From: Hyphococcus sp.
GTDB lineage: Bacteria; Pseudomonadota; Alphaproteobacteria; Caulobacterales; Parvularculaceae
DNA length: 41,270 nt
Assembly: GCA_021776375.1 (NCBI GenBank)
Contig: JAJFGA010000014.1
Location: 1-41,270, forward strand
Direction: 5' to 3'
Positions 17,055 to 25,691 of the stretch are shown here, piece by piece (the stretch's first letter is position 1; every line of letters starts with the position of its first letter). The position numbers and the translations under genes are program-made. A model generated the notes under the pieces. It saw nothing but the letters and a program-made list of their open reading frames with translations. It was not told the origin of the DNA and did no database searches.

Positions 17055-17531
17055 ATGACAAAAAACATTCTGTTTGTCTGCCTTGGCAATATTTGCCGAT
17101 CTCCAGCCGCCGAGGGCGTGTTGCGGGCAAAGTCACGCAAGCGCGGTATGAAAATTTTTATTGAATCCGCAGGCACCGGCGCATGGCATGTGGGCGATCC
17201 GCCCGATCCGCGGATGATCAAGGCGGCGGGTAAACGCGGTTATGACCTTACCTATCAGCGTGCACGAAAGGTCGATCTCGCCGACTTTTATGAGTTTGAC
17301 TATCTCCTCGCCATGGACCTTGCCAATCACACTGACCTTATGGAGCTGGCGCCGCCAAACCGCACTGCAGACATACGGCTGTTTCTCGACTTCGCCGATT
17401 GCGAGACGCGCGAGACACCAGACCCTTATTATGGCGGCGACGGCGGCTTTGAGTGGGTCCTTGATCTTATCGAATTGGGCGCATCAGGTTTTCTCAATCA
17501 TCTGGAAGATGAAGACGATGAAAGTGAGTAG
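17055..17531 (+). CDS. Low molecular weight protein-tyrosine phosphatase
   Basis: Cytoplasmic phosphatase of 158 residues. The phosphate loop C-x5-R-S is at residues 9-16 (CLGNICRS), and the general acid is the Asp of DPYYGG near the C-terminus. SAGTGAWHVGDPPDPR is typical of the family. The target may be protein phosphotyrosine or arginine; the sequence does not tell. The strongly acidic tail LEDEDDESE overlaps, on the other strand, the serine-rich tail of ThpR. A GTG upstream at 17007 extends the frame but adds non-family residues. Confidence 0.94.
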   Translation: MTKNILFVCLGNICRSPAAEGVLRAKSRKRGMKIFIESAGTGAWHVGDPPDPRMIKAAGKRGYDLTYQRARKVDLADFYEFDYLLAMDLANHTDLMELAPPNRTADIRLFLDFADCETRETPDPYYGGDGGFEWVLDLIELGASGFLNHLEDEDDESE

Positions 17532-18067
17532 CTCGCCTCAATCTCATAATGGCTCGTGCGCGCGCCCAGGCGCGATGAAAAAAGGTGGAATTCCCGCACG
17601 CAAAAAGGTGCGGCTGAGAATGGTTCGTTTACGGCGCAATATCGCGAGACGTCGTCGCGCCGCGCGCCTTTTAAATAAGCGAGCGTCACATGCGGTGTGA
17701 ATTTTCGGGCATCAAGGTCAAACCCGGCGCGGCGCAAAGCCGTGTCGACTTTGCTTTGCAGATGCGCAAGGCCGGCCTCGTTTTTAACGCCCGCCCACAA
17801 GGCCCGCGGTTTGCGCTCTCCAAACGAACCGGTCCCGGCAAGCGCCGCCTCAAAGGCCGGCGCCTCGACCTGGCTGAGCGCATCAAGCGCGTCATTAAAT
17901 TGGCGCCGGTCAGCCTCGCCGATAAAAGCCAGCGTAATGTGAAAGTTTTCAGGCGGACGCCAGCGCGCGCCGTCAACGCCGTTCTGGAGCGTTGACAATG
18001 CATCGCGGAGCGCATCGGGAATGGAAAGGGCGACAAACAAACGAGCCATGGCCATGGATAAAGCCAT
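17498..18067 (-). CDS. thpR: RNA 2',3'-cyclic phosphodiesterase ThpR
   Basis: Member of the 2H phosphoesterase family (formerly 2'-5' RNA ligase), 189 residues. The two catalytic motifs are H43-I-T45 (NFHITLAFIG) and H126-V-T128 (FTPHVTLAYLKG). ATG 18067 is preceded by AGGTGGG at good spacing; later ATGs at 18055 and 18049 are possible. The last residues SLSSSSSSR are encoded antisense to the acidic end of the phosphatase gene in a 34-base convergent overlap, so this tail is probably a by-product of the overlap. Confidence 0.93.
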   Translation of the reverse strand: MALSMAMARLFVALSIPDALRDALSTLQNGVDGARWRPPENFHITLAFIGEADRRQFNDALDALSQVEAPAFEAALAGTGSFGERKPRALWAGVKNEAGLAHLQSKVDTALRRAGFDLDARKFTPHVTLAYLKGARRDDVSRYCAVNEPFSAAPFCVREFHLFSSRLGARTSHYEIEASYSLSSSSSSR

Positions 18068-18124
18068 TTATCCCACCTTGTCGACTGGCGGCGTTTATGG
18101 GCCAGACTAGTGCAGATGGGGCCA

Positions 18125-19000
18125 ATGCATAAAACGCTTTTCTGTTTTGGCTTTGGTTACACCGCCAAAGCCCTTGCCGTCCGCCTCGCCGACAAAGACT
18201 GGCGCATCGCCGGCACGACAAGATCGCGAGACAAAGCCGAGGCCATGCGCGCGAGCGGGATTACGCCTGTGCTTTTGCAGGGAGATATAATAGACGCTAG
18301 CGCGCTAGAGGACGCAACGGCAATCATCATTTCAACGCCGCCGAGCGAGGCGGGCTGTCCCGCCCTTTTATCGGCGCAGAGCGCCATCACCGAAAAGCGC
18401 CATAGCCTCAAATGGATTGGTTACCTCTCCACCAACGGCGTTTATGGCGACCACGGCGGCGCATGGGTTGATGAGGAGAGCGCATTAAATGGAAAATCGG
18501 CGCGCGCGTGTCGCCGCATTGAAGCGGAAGACGCATGGCGGCGTTTTTGCGAGAACCACGAATTACCGCTGACGATTTTTCGCCTGCCCGGTATCTATGG
18601 GCCGGGCCGCTCAGCGCTGGATGCGGTGCGCGCCGGAAAGGCAAAGCGCATCAACAAACAAGGCCAGGTCTTCAACCGCATGCATGTTGACGATATCGCC
18701 GCAGGCCTTGCCGCAAGCCTGCGCACGCCAATGGACTATAGCGTCTACAATTTCGCCGATGACGAACCCTCACCGCCGCAAGATGTTGTCGCCTATGCTT
18801 GCGCGCTTCTCAACGTGGAACCACCGCCGCTGGCAGCAATTGAAAATGCCGGACTGTCGGAGATGGCGTTGAGTTTTTATACGGACAATAAACGGGTCTC
18901 AAACCAGCGCATGAAAAACGCCCTCGGAATCGCGCTGAATTACCCGACCTACCGCGAGGGGCTAAGCGCTATTTTGAAGGAAGAAGCGGCGTGTCCTTAA
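18125..19000 (+). CDS. NAD-dependent epimerase/SDR family protein (YeeZ-like)
   Basis: Extended-SDR-like protein of about 291 residues. The N-terminal Rossmann motif is FCFGFGYTAKALA. The mid part has LKWIGYLSTNGVYGDHGGAWVDEES and IFRLPGIYGPGRSALDAVRAG, matching the YeeZ group of uncharacterised epimerase-like proteins. GTG 18110 and ATG 18116 are alternative starts; ATG 18125 begins right at the conserved fold. It is divergent from thpR, and its stop overlaps the convergent DUF6491 gene by 4 bases. Substrate unknown. Confidence 0.88.
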   Translation: MHKTLFCFGFGYTAKALAVRLADKDWRIAGTTRSRDKAEAMRASGITPVLLQGDIIDASALEDATAIIISTPPSEAGCPALLSAQSAITEKRHSLKWIGYLSTNGVYGDHGGAWVDEESALNGKSARACRRIEAEDAWRRFCENHELPLTIFRLPGIYGPGRSALDAVRAGKAKRINKQGQVFNRMHVDDIAAGLAASLRTPMDYSVYNFADDEPSPPQDVVAYACALLNVEPPPLAAIENAGLSEMALSFYTDNKRVSNQRMKNALGIALNYPTYREGLSAILKEEAACP

Positions 19001-19455
19001 GAATCGTCAGACCCGTCGCCAGCGTCTTCTTCCGGCGCATCATCGTTCCATTCGTAAAGGCCCTGGATAAAGCAGCGATTGGTAAAACCGCCGCCACCTT
19101 CAACCAGGATGTAATCGCCGCGCCGGATGCAGCCGCCCGCCGGGTGACTTTCAATGCCAATCATTTGGGCGAATTTAAAGTCGCTCGCGCGACAATTACC
19201 GCTCACTTCAACCAGGAACCAGTCATTAACGCCCTTGCTCAAAAGAACCGCATCGCCATGTCCATCAACGGTTTTCCAGCCATTGATGCTGCGGCCAAAA
19301 CAAATGCGCGTAACTTCCGGCCCGAGGCGAGACGGCGTCGCCGCATCTTCGGCATCTTCCGGCGCCTGTTTCGTCTGGCCGTCTTCAGCGACAACACCGC
19401 CCAGGCTGACCAATGCGACCGAGCCCAGACAGAACAAAAATTCACGAAGTTTCAT
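18997..19455 (-). CDS. Secreted DUF6491 family protein
   Basis: Small exported protein of 152 residues with a signal peptide (MKLREFLFCLGSVALVSLGGVVA, probable cut near residue 23). The body resembles DUF6491: an early Cys (ICFGRSINGWKTVDG), LVEVSGNCRASDFKFAQMIGIES, GGCIRRGDYILVEG and a final RCFIQGLYEW. Four cysteines are suited to two disulfides in the periplasm. The tail is acidic (DDAPEEDAGDGSDDS). ATG 19455 follows GGAG at 7 bases. Function unknown; the family name is given with moderate certainty. Confidence 0.8.
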   Translation of the reverse strand: MKLREFLFCLGSVALVSLGGVVAEDGQTKQAPEDAEDAATPSRLGPEVTRICFGRSINGWKTVDGHGDAVLLSKGVNDWFLVEVSGNCRASDFKFAQMIGIESHPAGGCIRRGDYILVEGGGGFTNRCFIQGLYEWNDDAPEEDAGDGSDDS

Positions 19456-19564
19456 CGGTTACTCCAGATTTGCCGCCCCGTTCCAATTGGCGGCAAAACC
19501 GCCACAAGGAACGCCCAGGCCGAGCTATATCAAATAACCGGCGCTGACGGCGCCCTAAAATCAC

Positions 19565-19616
19565 ATAAAGAATTCTTTATATGTCTCTTGGCATAGTGCG
19601 GAGCCACTGATATACG
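19565..19616 (+). promoter_or_regulatory. ahcY operator palindrome and promoter
   Basis: A perfect 16-bp palindrome ATAAAGAATTCTTTAT (19565-19580) lies just before a promoter: TTGGCA (19588-19593), 17 bases, TATACG (19611-19616). The predicted start is near 19623, 41 bases before ahcY. Such AT-rich palindromes at methionine-cycle genes fit an ArsR-type SahR operator, known for ahcY control in Proteobacteria; that identity is an inference. Confidence 0.6.
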
Positions 19617-19663
19617 CCGCCCCATAAGTTAGCCAGAAATGGCGGAATTAAAGGATTTCAGCA

Positions 19664-21067
19664 ATGTCAGCGAATAACAATAATTATGTCGTCAAGGATA
19701 TGGGTTTGGCCGATTGGGGTCGCCGCGAGATTGAGATTGCCGAGACGGAAATGCCCGGCCTGATGGCCACAAGGGAAGAATATGCAAGCGCTCAGCCGTT
19801 GAAAGGCGCGCGCATTGCCGGCTCGCTTCATATGACCATCCAGACCGCGGTGCTGATTGAAACGCTTCAGGCACTTGGCGCCGACGTCCGCTGGGCGTCG
19901 TGCAACATTTACTCAACTCAAGACCAAGCCGCCGCCGCCATCGCGGCAACCGGCACGCCGGTCTTTGCCTTCAAGGGCGAAACGCTTGCCGAATATTGGG
20001 ACCTGGCCGACAAGATTTTCGAATGGCCGGGTGGCGAGACCGCCAACATGATCCTCGATGATGGCGGCGACGCAACGCTGTTGATCCTTCTGGGCGCGGA
20101 TGCGGAAAAAGACCCGTCGCTCCTCGACAAGCCCGAAAACGAGGAAGAAGAAGCGTTATATGCGACAATCAAACGCCGGCTCGCGAGCGACCCGAACTGG
20201 TATTCAAAAGTAAAAGCCAACATCAAAGGCGTCACCGAAGAGACAACCACCGGCGTATTGCGGCTTTATCAGCGTCAGAAAAACGGCACGCTCCCTTTCC
20301 CGGCAATTAATGTCAACGATTCCGTCACCAAGTCGAAATTCGACAACAAATATGGCTGCCGGGAATCGCTTGTGGACGGCATTCGTCGCGGTACGGATGT
20401 TATGATGGCGGGCAAATTAGCGCTTGTTGGCGGCTATGGCGACGTTGGCAAAGGCTCTGCCGCATCGCTTCATGGCGCGGGCGCGCGGATTATGGTGGCG
20501 GAAGTTGACCCGATCTGTGCGCTGCAAGCAGCGATGGACGGCTTTGAAGTCGTCACCATGGAAGAAGGGTGCAAACGCGCCGATATTGTAATTACCGCAA
20601 CCGGCAACAAAGACGTCCTTACCGTCGACCATATGCGGTCGTTGAAAGATATGGCGATCGTCGGCAATATTGGTCACTTCGACAACGAAATTCAGGTCGA
20701 GGGCCTTAAAAATTTCAAATGGGCCAATGTTAAAGACCAGGTCGATATGATCACTTTCCCCGATAACAAGCGCATGTTGCTGCTGTCGCAGGGGCGTCTT
20801 CTCAATCTTGGCAATGCGACCGGCCATCCGAGCTTTGTAATGTCAGCGTCGTTTACCAACCAGACGCTGGCTCAAATCGAGCTGTGGGCGAAGGGTGATC
20901 AGTACAAGAACGAAGTCTATGTCTTGCCGAAACATCTCGATGAAAAAGTCGCCGCGCTGCACCTTGCCAAAGTCGGCGCGCAGCTCAGTAAATTAACCGA
21001 GGAACAAGCCGACTATATCGGCGTATCGGTTGATGGTCCGTTCAAAAACGACCAATATCGGTACTAA
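19664..21067 (+). CDS. ahcY: S-adenosylhomocysteine hydrolase
   Basis: NAD-dependent enzyme that splits S-adenosylhomocysteine into adenosine and homocysteine, keeping methylation reactions going. The protein has 467 residues, full family length. Visible are [14 protein letters not shown], the NAD-binding GGYGDVGKG (GxGxxG at 257-262), [12 protein letters not shown], and the invariant end [12 protein letters not shown] 19664 starts a normal N-terminus ending in [17 protein letters not shown]. It has its own promoter with a palindrome and an intrinsic terminator after the gene, so it is probably a single-gene transcript. Confidence 0.98.
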   Translation: MSANNNNYVVKDMGLADWGRREIEIAETEMPGLMATREEYASAQPLKGARIAGSLHMTIQTAVLIETLQALGADVRWASCNIYSTQDQAAAAIAATGTPVFAFKGETLAEYWDLADKIFEWPGGETANMILDDGGDATLLILLGADAEKDPSLLDKPENEEEEALYATIKRRLASDPNWYSKVKANIKGVTEETTTGVLRLYQRQKNGTLPFPAINVNDSVTKSKFDNKYGCRESLVDGIRRGTDVMMAGKLALVGGYGDVGKGSAASLHGAGARIMVAEVDPICALQAAMDGFEVVTMEEGCKRADIVITATGNKDVLTVDHMRSLKDMAIVGNIGHFDNEIQVEGLKNFKWANVKDQVDMITFPDNKRMLLLSQGRLLNLGNATGHPSFVMSASFTNQTLAQIELWAKGDQYKNEVYVLPKHLDEKVAALHLAKVGAQLSKLTEEQADYIGVSVDGPFKNDQYRY

Positions 21068-21110
21068 AAGCCGCCTCGCTGGGCGCTAAAACACTCTGCA
21101 AACGTAACAG

Positions 21111-21143
21111 GGGCAATGCAGGATTTGCATTGCCCTTGTTTTT
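21111..21143 (+). terminator. Intrinsic terminator after ahcY
   Basis: Perfect 10-bp inverted repeat GGGCAATGCA / TGCATTGCCC (21111-21120 and 21126-21135) with a GGATT loop, followed by TTGTTTTT. It lies 43 bases past the ahcY stop. Confidence 0.9.
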
Positions 21144-21283
21144 GAGTTAGCATGTTACTAGTGTAGCATGCGTATACAAATTACGTGTGCGAACAAGCTG
21201 TACAGGCAATCTTGCGTTGCTTTGGGGATGCTTGTGCGCCGTAGAAATTCTTCTGCGGAACTTATGCGCAAAGGAGCAAACCA

Positions 21284-21862
21284 GTGATTTTTTTCAGATG
21301 GATCTTCGGCCTACCCTTCGCCGCCCTCATCACGGCAGGCCTGTTCATGCTCATGGCGGCGCTGATAGACCGCCCTTCCGTTGACCTGGCGCAGCCGCAA
21401 GAGAACGCCAAAATTCAAATCCTCGCGCAGAAGCGAACGCCCCTGGATCCGCTGACGACAAAACCAAAAGAGCTGGCCAAAGACCCGCCCGAGACCATCA
21501 TTCCGTCAGCTCCGCCCCAAGGAATACCCAAAGGGGTCCCGGTCGGACCGCCCAAAAAAACCAATCCCGTAGACCTTGGAAGAGACCGCGGCCAGATCAG
21601 CACGCCAGTGATCAAGCATGCCCCGCCCTATCCAGAAGCCTGTCGCGGTCGCGCCGCCGAAGGGAGCGTCCTGGTCCAGTTCGACGTCACGCCTGAAGGC
21701 GGTGTCGTCAACATCCAGATCCTTCAATCCGACGATTCCTGCTTCAACAGGACCGTACGCAAAACCGTTTCAAAGTGGAAATATCCCCCGGCCTACCGCA
21801 ATGGCCGACCGATCACCCGCTACGGCGTCATGGAGCGGTTTAGTTTCCAGCTAACCGATTGA
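21284..21862 (+). CDS. TonB-like energy transducer protein
   Basis: Protein of 192 residues with one N-terminal membrane helix (about 8-28, FGLPFAALITAGLFMLMAALI), a Pro/Lys-rich periplasmic linker (about 40-105, PPQGIPKGVPVGPPKK), and a TonB C-terminal domain (about 107-190: PPYPEACRGRAAEGSVLVQFDVTPEG, SKWKYPPAYRNG). It probably couples the proton gradient to an outer-membrane receptor; no ExbB/ExbD or receptor gene is nearby. The start is GTG 21284, chosen because AAGGAG (21271-21276) is 7 bases upstream. It sits between ahcY and divL. Confidence 0.9.
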   Translation: MIFFRWIFGLPFAALITAGLFMLMAALIDRPSVDLAQPQENAKIQILAQKRTPLDPLTTKPKELAKDPPETIIPSAPPQGIPKGVPVGPPKKTNPVDLGRDRGQISTPVIKHAPPYPEACRGRAAEGSVLVQFDVTPEGGVVNIQILQSDDSCFNRTVRKTVSKWKYPPAYRNGRPITRYGVMERFSFQLTD

Positions 21863-21998
21863 ATTGCGGCGATTCCCGGGTCGCACCGGCGCGGCCAAAC
21901 CTGTTGAAAAATTCAGTTGAAGCGCGGCTAATTTCCGTAGAATAACCCTAGCGGGCTACCGCAAACACAGTACATATTGCGTGATTGCGCGCGGCACG

Positions 21999-22030
21999 CA
22001 CAAAATGTTGTCTAACCTGCGCATTTTGTG
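21999..22030. promoter_or_regulatory. 9-bp inverted repeat before divL
   Basis: CACAAAATG (21999-22007) and CATTTTGTG (22022-22030) are exact inverse copies separated by 14 bases, ending 30 bases before the divL start. It may be an operator or a leader hairpin. No T run follows, so it is not a terminator. Confidence 0.4.
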
Positions 22031-22060
22031 TGTTTGTCGCGCTGGCGAGGGTTTGACGGA

Positions 22061-24727
22061 ATGCGCCGGAAGAAAAGACTTTTTTGGGCCACCTGCCTGA
22101 CGGCCTGCGCGCCGTCAGCCTTAATGGCGCAGGACGGCCTCACTGATGCTGCCGCTGGCCTCGATCCGCTGATCATCGCTGGAGCGGGCGCGGTTGCGCT
22201 CACGATCGCCTCGATTGTGTGGGCGTTCAGGGTTTCCGCAGCCACCCGCCACCAGGCTTTGCGCTGGTCGAACAAGCTGGCGGAAATGGAAGCGCGACTC
22301 GAAAAAGCCGACGCTGTGCTATCGGCCCATCCCGGCCTGGTCCTGGTTTGGGAAGACGACAATAATGCGGTCAAAGAGGGTTGGGGCGAGCCGAAAATCC
22401 TCGGCGGGCCGGCAGCGCTCGCGTCGCTCTTGTCTTTTTCCAACACCGATGAAGATCCGACCGCGTTGCCGGTCGACCAGCTTCTGAATTCCCTCGGCGA
22501 TTTACGGATCGAAGATGAAAGTGAAAACGAGCCCCAATCCTTGCGCGAAAAGGTCAATGATTTACGCGCCCATGGGGTGGCGTTCTCTGGCGCCGTCGTC
22601 ACTTCTGACGGCCGGTCAATAGAAATTGACGGCCGCGTCGCTGGCGGTCAGGTCGCTCTGTGGTTGACCGACCCCGCCGTGCGGATGGTTGAGGACGGCG
22701 CTATTATCGGCGCTTTCCGCGAACGCGCCACCGACCTTCACGGCTCGCATGCATTACTGGAGCGCTCCCCCTTGCCCGCCTGGCGTCGCAATGGTGACCT
22801 GGCGCTCGTTTGGGTCAACCGCGCCTATGTTGAAGCCGTAGAAGCGACGTCGGCCGCTGAAGTTATCCGTCAACAAACTGAACTTGACCCGTCGATCAAG
22901 AATGTCGCCGGCAACGCTGCTGAGGAACGCAAGACGACCGAAGGGCGCATCATTATCAACTCCCGCGGCGAACGCCGCGTCTTGCGTGTGATTGAATCGC
23001 CGCTGCATGGGTCTGGCGATGCAGCACTTGGCGGTTTCGCTATCGACGCCACCGAGCTGGACAAAACCAAAGCCGACCTGCGCCAACATATCGAAGCCAA
23101 TCAGCGCACGCTCGACCAAATACAAACAGCCGTCGCAATCTTCGGCGCCAGCCAAAATCTCATCTACCATAACCGGGCCTTCCAGGAACTCTGGGATATG
23201 GAAGATGCTGCATTGAGCGGGCGCACCTATCATGGAGAAATCCTCGACCAGCTCCGGTTCGATGGAAAATTGCCCGAGCCGGCTGATTATGACGAATGGA
23301 AATCCCAGCAACTTGCGCTTTACACGGAAGAAGTTGGCCCGCCTGGGTCAGAGCGCGACGCCGACGCACCAGACGAAATATGGCACCTGCCAGACGGCCG
23401 CACGATAAGGCTGGCCAAACAGCGCCACCCGCTCGGCGGCATCATGGCGGCGTTCGAAGATATTACCGAGAAAGTCTCCCTCGAAGCGCAATACAATACA
23501 CAGATCAGCGTCCAGAAGGCGACGTTGAATAACCTGACCGAAGCGGTGGCGGTGTTTGGCGCCGACGGTTCACTCAGGCTCTATAACAAAGCCTTTCGCC
23601 AGTTATGGCGGCTCAACGCCAAGGCCCTCGATAAAAAACCCCATGTCGACGCCATTGCATCGAGTTTTACCAGTAAGGCGCTGGACGGTGACGAAAAACT
23701 GGCCCTCATTCGGCGCGCCGTCACTTCAAAATTACCGGAAGACCGCAAACCCGTATCCGGTATTGAAATTTCCTTGCGCGACGGGCGCACCATCGCCTTT
23801 GGGACCGAGCCGCTACCCGATGGCGCAACGCTCGCCCATTTCCTCAACATTACCGATTCCAAAGAACGCGAGAAGGAACTCAAAGAACGCAACGCCATTC
23901 TTGAGAACGCCGACCGGCTGAAATCCAAATTCGTCGACCATGTCTCCTACCAGCTGCGCACGCCGCTATCGACGATCATCGGATTTTCGGAGATGCTCGA
24001 CGGACAGATGTTCGGGGTTTTAAACGACCGGCAAAAAGACTATGTCGCCAGCGTATTGTCCGCATCCTATCATTTGCGCGACCTCATCAATGACGTCATC
24101 GACCTTGCCGCCATCGACGCCGGCAAGCTTGAGCTCGACCGCCACGAAACCGATATTCGCGCCCTGTTGGAAAATGCAGCAACCTTTGCCGCGTTAAAAG
24201 CAGAAGACACCCAGATCGCGCTCACCGTCGATTGCCCGAAAAATATCGGCGCCGCCAATATCGATGAACGGCGCATCAAGCAGGTTCTGTTCAACCTGTT
24301 GTCCAACGCTTTCGCCTATACCGGCGCCGCTGGCGGCGTAAAGCTGGGCGCCAGCCGCAGCGACGGCGTCGTCAAGCTCTGGGTTGAAGACACCGGACGC
24401 GGCATATCTCCCGAAGACGGCGCCAAAGTATTCGACGCGTTTGTCAGCCGCGGCCCTAGCGCCGGCGCCGGACTTGGACTGTCTCTGGTGGAGCGCTTCG
24501 TCAGCCTGCATGGCGGATGGACCCGGATGGACTCCGAAGAGGGCGAAGGCGCCAGGGTCACCTGCTATCTGCCGGAAGTAGCCTCGCAACAAACCACCAG
24601 CGCGCCGCCAGCCGAGACGACAAAAAAGCCTCCACGCCCGACAAAGCCCGCGGCAAAAAAGACGGCGAAAGCCAAAACCCCCAGAAAACGGCGCGCCAAG
24701 GCCGCTGCACCAAGAGCGGCGGAATAG
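22061..24727 (+). CDS. divL: DivL-type PAS sensor pseudo-histidine kinase
   Basis: Membrane-bound cell-cycle regulator of 888 residues. It has a membrane helix (about 35-57), a linker, three PAS-like regions (about 232-335, 347-470 and 484-600), a HisKA domain, an ATPase domain, and a Lys/Ala/Pro-rich tail (841-888). In the HisKA box the normal SHELRTPL reads SYQLRTPL: Tyr630 replaces the phospho-accepting His (codon TAC at 23948). This is the hallmark of DivL, which in Caulobacter works with DivK and CckA to control CtrA. The ATPase domain keeps NLLSNA, DTGRGI and GAGLGLSLV. ATG 22061 follows GAGGG at 10 bases; an upstream GTG (22028) is less likely. ahcY close by is also seen next to divL in other alphaproteobacteria. 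Confidence 0.92.
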   Translation: MRRKKRLFWATCLTACAPSALMAQDGLTDAAAGLDPLIIAGAGAVALTIASIVWAFRVSAATRHQALRWSNKLAEMEARLEKADAVLSAHPGLVLVWEDDNNAVKEGWGEPKILGGPAALASLLSFSNTDEDPTALPVDQLLNSLGDLRIEDESENEPQSLREKVNDLRAHGVAFSGAVVTSDGRSIEIDGRVAGGQVALWLTDPAVRMVEDGAIIGAFRERATDLHGSHALLERSPLPAWRRNGDLALVWVNRAYVEAVEATSAAEVIRQQTELDPSIKNVAGNAAEERKTTEGRIIINSRGERRVLRVIESPLHGSGDAALGGFAIDATELDKTKADLRQHIEANQRTLDQIQTAVAIFGASQNLIYHNRAFQELWDMEDAALSGRTYHGEILDQLRFDGKLPEPADYDEWKSQQLALYTEEVGPPGSERDADAPDEIWHLPDGRTIRLAKQRHPLGGIMAAFEDITEKVSLEAQYNTQISVQKATLNNLTEAVAVFGADGSLRLYNKAFRQLWRLNAKALDKKPHVDAIASSFTSKALDGDEKLALIRRAVTSKLPEDRKPVSGIEISLRDGRTIAFGTEPLPDGATLAHFLNITDSKEREKELKERNAILENADRLKSKFVDHVSYQLRTPLSTIIGFSEMLDGQMFGVLNDRQKDYVASVLSASYHLRDLINDVIDLAAIDAGKLELDRHETDIRALLENAATFAALKAEDTQIALTVDCPKNIGAANIDERRIKQVLFNLLSNAFAYTGAAGGVKLGASRSDGVVKLWVEDTGRGISPEDGAKVFDAFVSRGPSAGAGLGLSLVERFVSLHGGWTRMDSEEGEGARVTCYLPEVASQQTTSAPPAETTKKPPRPTKPAAKKTAKAKTPRKRRAKAAAPRAAE

Positions 24728-24762
24728 CTTTCATTACTAAATCCCCATGCGCATTGTCTATT

Positions 24763-24795
24763 TGACGCCGCCTCTTTTGCGCCGTCATTTTCTTG
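24763..24795 (+). terminator. Probable terminator after divL
   Basis: Stem TGACGCCG / CGCCGTCA (24763-24770, 24780-24787) with one C-C mismatch and a 9-base loop, then TTTTCTTG. It lies 35 bases after the divL stop and before the TPR gene. Confidence 0.5.
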
Positions 24796-24809
24796 TCTAA
24801 GCTTGAGGC

Positions 24810-25478
24810 ATGAGCATTACCGCCACTCTTCTAGCGCTTGTCGCAGCCGCCTTAGCCCCGTCGAGCCAGCGCTATCAAGATTGCATCTCCCTGGTTGAAG
24901 CCGATATTGACCGCGGTAGAGCCTCCGCACAGCAATGGACTGACGAAGGCGGCGGCGCGAACGCACAGCATTGCCTGGCGCTCGCCGATATCGCAGCAGG
25001 TTTTGCCAAGCTCGGCGCGGCGCGGCTTGAACAGATTGCCCAGCGCAAAGACGCCGGTGATGATTTCATTCGCGCGCGCCTGCTCTCACAGGCGGCCAGT
25101 GCATGGATTGAAGCCGGCGAAACGGATTTAGCGGAAGCGGCAATCAATGCCGCATTTGAGCTGGCGCCGGGCGCTGGTGAGCTTTATCTCACCGCAGCGA
25201 AAGTCTATTCCGCCAAAAACGAATGGCTGCAGGTTGTCGCCGCCGTGCGGACCGCGACCCAATCTGGGTTTGTTTCAGCAGAGACCTATGTACTGAGCGG
25301 GCGCGCCCATATCGCGCTTGGCGATTATGTGGCCGCCGCCGAAGACGTTGTTGATGCGCTTTCGCTTGAGCCGACGAATATCGACGCGCTGGTGCTGCGC
25401 GGCGAGATCCAGCAGACCGGCGTCGCCATCGACGTTTACTATGATGATCCCCCCGAAAAAGACGGACCCAAGAAATAA
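24810..25478 (+). CDS. Exported TPR-repeat protein
   Basis: Protein of 222 residues with a probable signal peptide (ITATLLALVAAALAPSSQ, about 3-20). The rest is helical and Ala-rich, with tetratricopeptide-like repeats, clearest at about 86-120 (ARLLSQAASAWIEAGETDLAEAAINAAFELAPGAGELYL, given here in part) and about 150-190 (SGRAHIALGDYVAAAEDVVD). It ends in an acidic/basic tail. TPR proteins act as binding scaffolds; partner unknown. ATG 24810 has GAGG only one base away, which is too close for a normal ribosome-binding site. It is followed by the candidate small RNA. Confidence 0.8.
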   Translation: MSITATLLALVAAALAPSSQRYQDCISLVEADIDRGRASAQQWTDEGGGANAQHCLALADIAAGFAKLGAARLEQIAQRKDAGDDFIRARLLSQAASAWIEAGETDLAEAAINAAFELAPGAGELYLTAAKVYSAKNEWLQVVAAVRTATQSGFVSAETYVLSGRAHIALGDYVAAAEDVVDALSLEPTNIDALVLRGEIQQTGVAIDVYYDDPPEKDGPKK

Positions 25479-25543
25479 GCAGCGGTCACGACAGTGTGAA
25501 CGCAACATAGGCGGACTTTTATTCAAACAACGACTATATCTTT

Positions 25544-25652
25544 CGACAGGCGAGGTGTCTTAGGTCCCCCTTCTCATTTCGCCTGACGCGCTTGAATAAA
25601 GCGCCTGGGGTCGCTGATCTCGCCCGCAGCTTGTCGGTGACCCCATTTTTTT
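25544..25652 (+). ncRNA. Candidate small RNA with three hairpins and terminator
   Basis: Three consecutive stems are visible. Stem 1 is CAGGCGA / TCGCCTG (25547-25553, 25579-25585), extended by CG pairs across an A-A mismatch, with a pyrimidine-rich loop containing CCCCCTTCTC. Stem 2 is GCGCTT-GAATA-AAGCGC (25588-25604). Stem 3 is TGGGGTC / GACCCCA (25606-25612, 25639-25645) with an inner GCTG/CAGC helix. Seven T follow, an intrinsic terminator. A possible -10 TATATC lies at 25535-25540. The C-rich loop could pair with Shine-Dalgarno sequences. It could instead be the 3' end of the TPR transcript. No known RNA family was recognised. Confidence 0.5.
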
Positions 25653-25691
25653 CCTTATCGACATTCAAAAGAAATCAGCTCAAAGGCGCCG

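Noticed and set aside
19456..19663. SAH or SAM riboswitch before ahcY
   Set aside because: The likely transcript leader is only about 40 bases, too short for the known aptamers; the visible signal is a DNA palindrome upstream of the promoter.
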